Below, in pieces: positions 59,068 through 64,000 of a stretch of DNA of 64,000 nucleotides. Positions within the stretch are counted from its first letter, which is position 1. Every line of letters starts with the position of its first letter. The translations under genes were made by a program, and so were the position numbers. This DNA comes from a bacterium HR19 (GTDB lineage: Bacteria > Calescibacteriota > Calescibacteriia > Calescibacteriales > Calescibacteriaceae): positions 1 through 64,000 of the forward strand of contig BEHV01000009.1 in the NCBI GenBank assembly GCA_002898315.1. Reading direction: 5' to 3'. Below the pieces are notes generated by a model. That model had not been told where the DNA came from and searched no databases. It saw nothing but the letters and a program-made list of their open reading frames with translations.

Positions 59068-62000
59068 TCACTCCATTATAATTTTTATTTCAACTCTCCT
59101 GTTCTTCGGACTTCCTTTGCGAGATATATCAACAGGGAAGTTTGCTCCAAAGCCGATTACTTTTACAGGAAAAATAAGCCCTTTGTTAAAAAGAAATTTC
59201 CTCACCTCATCTGCACGTCTATAAGAAAGCTCCATATTCCATTCATAACCACCCGTGTCATCTGTATGACCCTCTATTCTTATATCCTTTATCTTACCGA
59301 TATTTGATTTTACAAAAGATAGAACTTTTTCAATTTTCAGATACGCATCCTTTGGTAATGTATATGAATTGATCTGGAAATTATCTATAACCTGCTTGAA
59401 AATCACTCCTTCTCGGTCAATATAAACCTCAAGAGCACGAACCTTCGCAATCTCCTCAAGATTTATATCTCCCTCATATCCCTCACTAACACCGAAATTC
59501 TTTCCTTCAAATTTCTCCTCCCTTTTCCATTCCTTACTTCTTGCTTTCTCTATGACTTTTTCTTCTTGGATTATCTCCGATTTAGATTTCATCACCTCTC
59601 CGCCTTTCACAGTTTTCTCTCCCTCAAATTTTTCCTGACCAGATTGTATATCTGGCTCGGTTTGAAGATTCTCCTTATTGCTCAACGATAATTCTCTTTC
59701 CTTCATAATCACTCCATACCACAGAACTTTTCCATAAGAAACATTTAGAGGATAAAAAGTATCTCCGACCTCTAACTCGTATCTTTCATATCCCTTTGCG
59801 GTAAGGTAATGTGTATCAAAGGAGAAAGATTTTTCTCCAAACTTTATTTTAATTTCTTTTTCTGCTGGCACACCATTTTCATCTGTTGAAAATACCACGA
59901 TTTGCGGGAGTGATCTATGCAAAACAATTTTGACATCTTTCATCTCTTCTGTTATCCATACTCTACCCATAGCGAAACCTTGGCATAATGCTATAACTTG
60001 CCATGTTCCATAAGGTAAATCTAAAACACACTGCCCATCTTTTACACTATATGTTTTGAAAAGTTTATCAACCTGAACAATACAGTCAGATATTCTACTT
60101 CCAAACTCATCTTCTAAAATCAAATTCACCTTAAAATATCTTATGTTTTCTATTTGGTATGAAGGGAGAATATTGAATCTTGCTGAAACGGAAAATCTGA
60201 AATCAGGAACTCCTAAACTTTCGCCAAATCCTTTTCCTGCTCCAAACAGAACTGAAAAATCTTCAAAGTCCAAAAATATTCCTCCTCCAAGTTCAGCTCC
60301 TAAACGAAAATAAGAAAAATCAAAAGGCAAAAAAGAATTTAACTCAAGGACAGGAAAAATGTACTTGGTCAAGCTGTATCTCAAACCAAAAGAAAATAAA
60401 GATATAAATGATACATCTTTTCCTGCATAAATAAATCCAAAATTGGTATGAAAGTTCTTCAAAGATAGGATGAAAATTCCAGAAGCTGAAAAAGGTCGGC
60501 TCCCAAAAAACTTCCCCTTATCTCCTGTTGGAAAAGATAAAAATGAATCAAAAGAGAAAGAAAAATTTTCCCTTTCAAATATATTTGCTCTTCCCCCAAA
60601 ATATATATCTCCTAATGAAAAATTGACAGAATTTTTTGAACTCAAAAAAGAAAAAGGCAAAGATAAGTAAAGATTGATTTTAGGAAAAAGCGAATACACA
60701 GCTCCAAAAAATAAAGGAAGAGCGTAATTTATGATTTTTTCCCTTGAAACCTCTTCATCACCCTTCAAAACCGCTCTATATAATGGAGAAGATACATAAA
60801 AAGAAGAAAAATATATACGATATGAATTCTGCGGGAGAAAAGACGATGTCCTCACAAAATTGAACTCATCATACGAAGGCGTAAAAAAATGAAAGTTCAA
60901 AGCCCAAGAGTAAGAAAACAGAAATGTCAAAAATAAAAGAGAAAAGATTAGCAGAGAGAAAAATTTTCTCAAAACCCTGACAGAAAGAAATATTGCAAAG
61001 AAAATAAAGTAAGTGATTAAAAATTGAGTTGTATCAAACAAATGGCATCCACCCCCCCTCCATATTTCCCTTGGTTTCTTAACATAAAACCTTATTGGAA
61101 CAGAAAGCTCTGGATTTGAAGGATCATCAGATATAAAGACAATCTCATCAATTATCTCTCCTTCAAGAGAATTCGTAGAAGATATAAGTATCTCAAGGGG
61201 AATAGATTGCCCCGGCTGAATATCAACAGAAGAAAAAGATAACTTTATAATATCACTTTTACCTCTTGTGAAAATTGAATATATCTGTAAAGGAACAAGT
61301 CCGGTATTCTCCAAAGGAAAAACCAACTTCTTTTTCTCATCACTCCATAGTTCTCCTGCATCAATTTCATATCTTGCCAGACGGAGATAAGGATAGCCAC
61401 CCTTACCCGAAACAGAAACAAAAAACCTTCTCATCTCAAATTGAGATAATCTTGAACTATTCGGAAAAAGGAAATCAAACTCAAAATTTGAAACAAAATC
61501 TGTTGCGGAATCCGGTGAAAAAATTACGGGTATGCTGACGCTATCGTTATAGTTCAGAGTCAAAGGTAGTGAGAAAGTTAATGAAAAACTAAAATACCTC
61601 TGCTCCTCAAGAGATTTCACTCCACTTAAAATAAAAGGGAAATAACCAGAATTAGCAACAAATATATACGACTTTTTCTCTTTTCCAACCCTTGTGTATC
61701 CTAAATCTAAATTTTTTGGGAGAACAAGTTTAGGAAAGTATGCTCTGCCGAAAATTTGAAGTTCATACCGTGGTTCATCAGGAGCAGAAGAAACAATAAC
61801 AAGCTTATCTTCAAAATCCCCCTCTTTATCGGGACGAAAGTAGAGATTAAACGAGAAACTTTCATCAGGTTCAAGAAATATAGGAAACAGAACATCGTCT
61901 ATGAAAAAATAAGGAGAACTTGTAGTTATACTCTTTATGATCAGCTTTTCGCCCCCCAAATTCTTTACTTCAACCTTAACAGAAGACGATTCCGACGGGA

Positions 62001-63060
62001 ATATGTATCCGAAATCAACAAATCTTGGTTGAACAGAAATCGTAGGGAAAGGGTTCTCAGTCCCTCTTCCCTTTAACCTCACAGCAAAAGTTCCCGCATT
62101 TGAGTAAAAAACAGAGAAAGAATCAAAGTAATCTGCGGAAACAGGATAAAAATAAACTGGCAGAAAAATTTTTTTTGACGGTAAAACCGAAACAGGAGAA
62201 GAAATCTGAACAGAAAAGCTTTGACTATATACTTTGGCTGATGTTATAACAAGTTCATAATCTCCATCGTTCTCTATCTCAATCAGAGAATTTTTTACTC
62301 CCCCAACCCTCACCACTCCAAAATCTATCTCTTCACTGTATCTCGGTATGGGGAAGGCACCCTCTCCCGAAAAGTAGAAACTGGCAGAGATAGGAAATGA
62401 GAAGATTTCAAAATCAGCTTTTAACCTTCCCGAAAAAACCTTACCTCTTCCTGCAAGCTCATACGGGATACGGAATTTAAGAACACATCTTGTAGTATCA
62501 CGCGGACTGATATAAGTTAATTCACATGAAAAAGATATAAACTCAAAGTCACCTTCAAAACCGTAGTTCTTGAAAAACGCGGGTGAGAAAAACGAGCGAT
62601 TGTAAAAACTCAAACTCAATTCAAGATTTCCTCCCATAAGAACTTTCCCCAAATATGAAGAAGATGGTTCAGAAAAAACCGAACTTTGAGGGTCTATTCC
62701 TTCACCTTGCACAAAAAATTTATCTCCAGAAGTAGAAGAGATAGATGCAAAATAAACCGTTTGCTGAGATGGGTAGAATAAGACGGAGATAGGATCAGAA
62801 GACACAAATGTGGTTTCAAGGGTATATGTGGATGAGAAAGAGAAAGCTTGTTCAGGTTGAGAAAGAAAAATCTGAAAACCCGTATTAGAAAATTTTAACT
62901 TGCATTCGTATTGTGTATTTAAAGGTACAGAACCACAGAAAAAATTTGTGTAAGAAAAAGCCAGATGGAATTGGGCAAAACACCCATAAATCGCAAAACT
63001 TATTTTAGCAAAAAAACGGAATATTTTAAGCATAGTAGAACTCATATTAAATTTAGTCAT
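59068..63060 (-). CDS. Giant ASH-repeat / porin / OmpA fusion with internal signal peptide
   Basis: A 1330-residue ORF in two clear halves. Residues 1-696: an N-terminal signal region, unassigned beta modules, then four ASH (ASPM-SPD2-Hydin) repeats marked by IDFGVVRVGG, VDFGYIFPSE, LDLGYTRVGK and IDAGELWSD, ending PREIWRGGGCHLFD plus a hydrophobic helix and VRVLRK, an anchor-like tail. From residue 697 (a TTG codon at 60972): RKFFSLLIFSLLFLTFLFSYSWA looks like a signal peptide with an SWA cleavage site. After it come a beta-barrel region, a PEGA-like region, a Glu/Lys linker and the OmpA peptidoglycan-binding domain (IEGHTDDTGG to NRRVEIKI). Whether it is one protein or two genes fused in frame is unresolved. 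The start is uncertain (63060, 63045 or 63033). Confidence 0.75.
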   Translation of the reverse strand: MTKFNMSSTMLKIFRFFAKISFAIYGCFAQFHLAFSYTNFFCGSVPLNTQYECKLKFSNTGFQIFLSQPEQAFSFSSTYTLETTFVSSDPISVLFYPSQQTVYFASISSTSGDKFFVQGEGIDPQSSVFSEPSSSYLGKVLMGGNLELSLSFYNRSFFSPAFFKNYGFEGDFEFISFSCELTYISPRDTTRCVLKFRIPYELAGRGKVFSGRLKADFEIFSFPISASFYFSGEGAFPIPRYSEEIDFGVVRVGGVKNSLIEIENDGDYELVITSAKVYSQSFSVQISSPVSVLPSKKIFLPVYFYPVSADYFDSFSVFYSNAGTFAVRLKGRGTENPFPTISVQPRFVDFGYIFPSESSSVKVEVKNLGGEKLIIKSITTSSPYFFIDDVLFPIFLEPDESFSFNLYFRPDKEGDFEDKLVIVSSAPDEPRYELQIFGRAYFPKLVLPKNLDLGYTRVGKEKKSYIFVANSGYFPFILSGVKSLEEQRYFSFSLTFSLPLTLNYNDSVSIPVIFSPDSATDFVSNFEFDFLFPNSSRLSQFEMRRFFVSVSGKGGYPYLRLARYEIDAGELWSDEKKKLVFPLENTGLVPLQIYSIFTRGKSDIIKLSFSSVDIQPGQSIPLEILISSTNSLEGEIIDEIVFISDDPSNPELSVPIRFYVKKPREIWRGGGCHLFDTTQFLITYFIFFAIFLSVRVLRKFFSLLIFSLLFLTFLFSYSWALNFHFFTPSYDEFNFVRTSSFLPQNSYRIYFSSFYVSSPLYRAVLKGDEEVSREKIINYALPLFFGAVYSLFPKINLYLSLPFSFLSSKNSVNFSLGDIYFGGRANIFERENFSFSFDSFLSFPTGDKGKFFGSRPFSASGIFILSLKNFHTNFGFIYAGKDVSFISLFSFGLRYSLTKYIFPVLELNSFLPFDFSYFRLGAELGGGIFLDFEDFSVLFGAGKGFGESLGVPDFRFSVSARFNILPSYQIENIRYFKVNLILEDEFGSRISDCIVQVDKLFKTYSVKDGQCVLDLPYGTWQVIALCQGFAMGRVWITEEMKDVKIVLHRSLPQIVVFSTDENGVPAEKEIKIKFGEKSFSFDTHYLTAKGYERYELEVGDTFYPLNVSYGKVLWYGVIMKERELSLSNKENLQTEPDIQSGQEKFEGEKTVKGGEVMKSKSEIIQEEKVIEKARSKEWKREEKFEGKNFGVSEGYEGDINLEEIAKVRALEVYIDREGVIFKQVIDNFQINSYTLPKDAYLKIEKVLSFVKSNIGKIKDIRIEGHTDDTGGYEWNMELSYRRADEVRKFLFNKGLIFPVKVIGFGANFPVDISRKGSPKNRRVEIKIIME

Positions 63061-63066
63061 TGCGGT

Positions 63067-63741
63067 ATGAAAACTTTTCGCCCACTTATATTTTTTTTCT
63101 TATTTCTCAGTGCGGTTGGAAGTTATCTTGCAATATTTATAGCTCCCCCTGATAAACTGCAAGGAGATGCCCAAAGAATAATGTATATTCATGTTCCGAG
63201 CGCTTGGATTGGACCATCATTCATCATAATATCTGCTATCGCATCAGTAATATATATAACCAAAAAGAGAAACTGGGCTGACTATTTCGCGTGGTCATTT
63301 GCAAAAGTAGGAGCAGTATTTACATTCATCGCATTAGCCACTGGCTCAATCTGGGGAAGACCCATCTGGGGCGTGTGGTGGGTATGGGAAGCAAGGTTGA
63401 CGACAACCCTCATCCTCTTTCTCATATACATAGCATATATACTGAGCGGAATTGAAAAAAGCACAAGGGAGAAAACAAAAAGATTGAGAGCAACTATATC
63501 TATAATAGGAGCTGCAAATGTTCCCTTGATATGGTTTTCAGTAAAAATATGGAGGACATTACATCAGGAATTTTCTATAATAAGGAAAGGAGGACCTTCA
63601 ATCTCTCCTGAAATGCTAAAAGTTCTTCTTTTCAACATCTCGGTAATATTTATATCTGCTGTACTCCTTGCAGTATATGATGCTGTAAAGAATTACTCTA
63701 AAAACCTCTCGCAAGCTCATCAACAAATGAAACAACTTTAG
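63067..63741 (+). CDS. ccmC: Haem exporter/handler CcmC
   Basis: A 224-residue six-helix membrane protein of cytochrome c maturation system I, which presents haem to CcmE. The start is 63067; the ORF-track frame from 62965 runs through the divergent gene's start. IMYIHVPSAWIG carries the first conserved His, the tryptophan-rich haem motif is WGVWWVWEARLTT, and a second periplasmic His lies in RTLHQEFS. No other ccm gene is in the window, though the TlpA-like protein at 47.5 kb could play the CcmG role. Its end overlaps the next gene by 44 bases. Confidence 0.92.
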   Translation: MKTFRPLIFFFLFLSAVGSYLAIFIAPPDKLQGDAQRIMYIHVPSAWIGPSFIIISAIASVIYITKKRNWADYFAWSFAKVGAVFTFIALATGSIWGRPIWGVWWVWEARLTTTLILFLIYIAYILSGIEKSTREKTKRLRATISIIGAANVPLIWFSVKIWRTLHQEFSIIRKGGPSISPEMLKVLLFNISVIFISAVLLAVYDAVKNYSKNLSQAHQQMKQL

Positions 63742-64000
63742 AAAATGTCAAGATAAATTCAAAACTCTCATTTGAAGTTGATATGTAATCTCTCAAAGAT
63801 TGGAGCGACTCTCTGAAATTTCCTCTCGCAAAGTTTATCTCCCCTATTCTTCTCATAGCTGGCCACATGAAAGGATCACTTTCAAGAGACATAGAAAGAC
63901 GGCTCAACTCATTATCGGAAAAATCTCTGTAAAATTGTGAAGCAGTAAAAATCTTTACCGCATCTAATCTTTTAGCAGATTTGCCCGGCAGGAGAATGCT
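63698..64000 (-). CDS. C-terminal end of a helical, TPR-like protein (partial)
   Basis: The minus-strand frame is open from the window edge to a stop at 63698, giving about 100 residues. They are helical with TPR-like spacing: LDAVKIFTASQFYRDFSDNEL, RRIGEINFARGNFRESLQSLRDYI. The ORF-track TTG at 63907 is inside this frame and is not the start. It converges on ccmC with a 44-base overlap. Confidence 0.6.
   Translation of the reverse strand, partial: SILLPGKSAKRLDAVKIFTASQFYRDFSDNELSRLSMSLESDPFMWPAMRRIGEINFARGNFRESLQSLRDYISTSNESFEFILTFSKVVSFVDELARGF

Overview
The window is chromosomal DNA of a bacterium with AT-rich protein genes. A/T-ending codons dominate, with AGA for Arg and ATA for Ile used heavily, while the 16S and 23S rRNA genes are strikingly GC-rich. 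That contrast usually marks a thermophile. Gram-negative, motile cells are indicated by FliI, CsrA, a chemoreceptor, ExbD/TonB-like proteins, outer-membrane barrels, an OmpA domain, lipoproteins and CpoB. NuoF, CcmC, a TlpA-like thioredoxin and malate dehydrogenase point to respiration. ASH-repeat and AgmX/PglI-type proteins recall delta-proteobacteria and Myxococcota, but the 16S carries several unusual bases at conserved sites and I cannot name the phylum by eye. | Layout. 0-14.8 kb: fliI, a TtuA/TtcA-type tRNA thiolase, an Ig-repeat lipoprotein, a small oxidoreductase-subunit-like protein with ribF, marC, a GlnD-like protein, an orphan ParB-fold protein, purF, csrA, an anchored subtilase, exbD and a nucleotide-sugar epimerase. 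14.9-26.7 kb: a chemoreceptor gene cut by an in-frame TAA, secA, tRNA-Asn, dut, a glycosyltransferase, mutS, an extended methylmalonyl-CoA epimerase-like gene and proS. 26.8-30.1 kb: a decayed island with a 134-bp perfect direct repeat around a toxin-antitoxin pair, a tatA remnant, a frameshifted nuclease-like gene, a truncated membrane-protein paralogue and a frameshifted methyltransferase. 30.1-42 kb: dapA, an oligopeptide-type ABC ATPase, an AgmX/TonB-like protein, nadD, rplJ-tsf, rng, a possible nuoF-midA-HprK-like operon and an outer-membrane barrel. | 42.1-46.2 kb: a mercury-resistance locus under divergent merR. It holds a Cys-rich mini-protein, a MerT-MerP fusion, merA, an exported HMA protein and a coupled outer-membrane-like protein. 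46.3-52 kb: ribD, a TlpA-like protein, an HNH nuclease, an aminotransferase, cpoB and mdh. 52.2-57.15 kb: an rRNA operon (16S, tRNA-Ile, tRNA-Ala, 23S) with no 5S, and a leader that can form three nested long-range helices. 57.2-64 kb: pgi, a FecR-like lipoprotein, a 1330-residue ASH/porin/OmpA fusion with an internal signal peptide, ccmC and the end of a TPR-like gene. | Four genes need a frame or stop correction, three of them within 2.5 kb. Either a small region is decaying, or there are homopolymer errors or recoding. The most interesting candidates for something undescribed are the mercury locus with its coupled periplasmic/outer-membrane pair, the internal signal peptide and CGC/GGGC-type C-terminal anchors, and the 5S-less rRNA operon with stacked processing stems.
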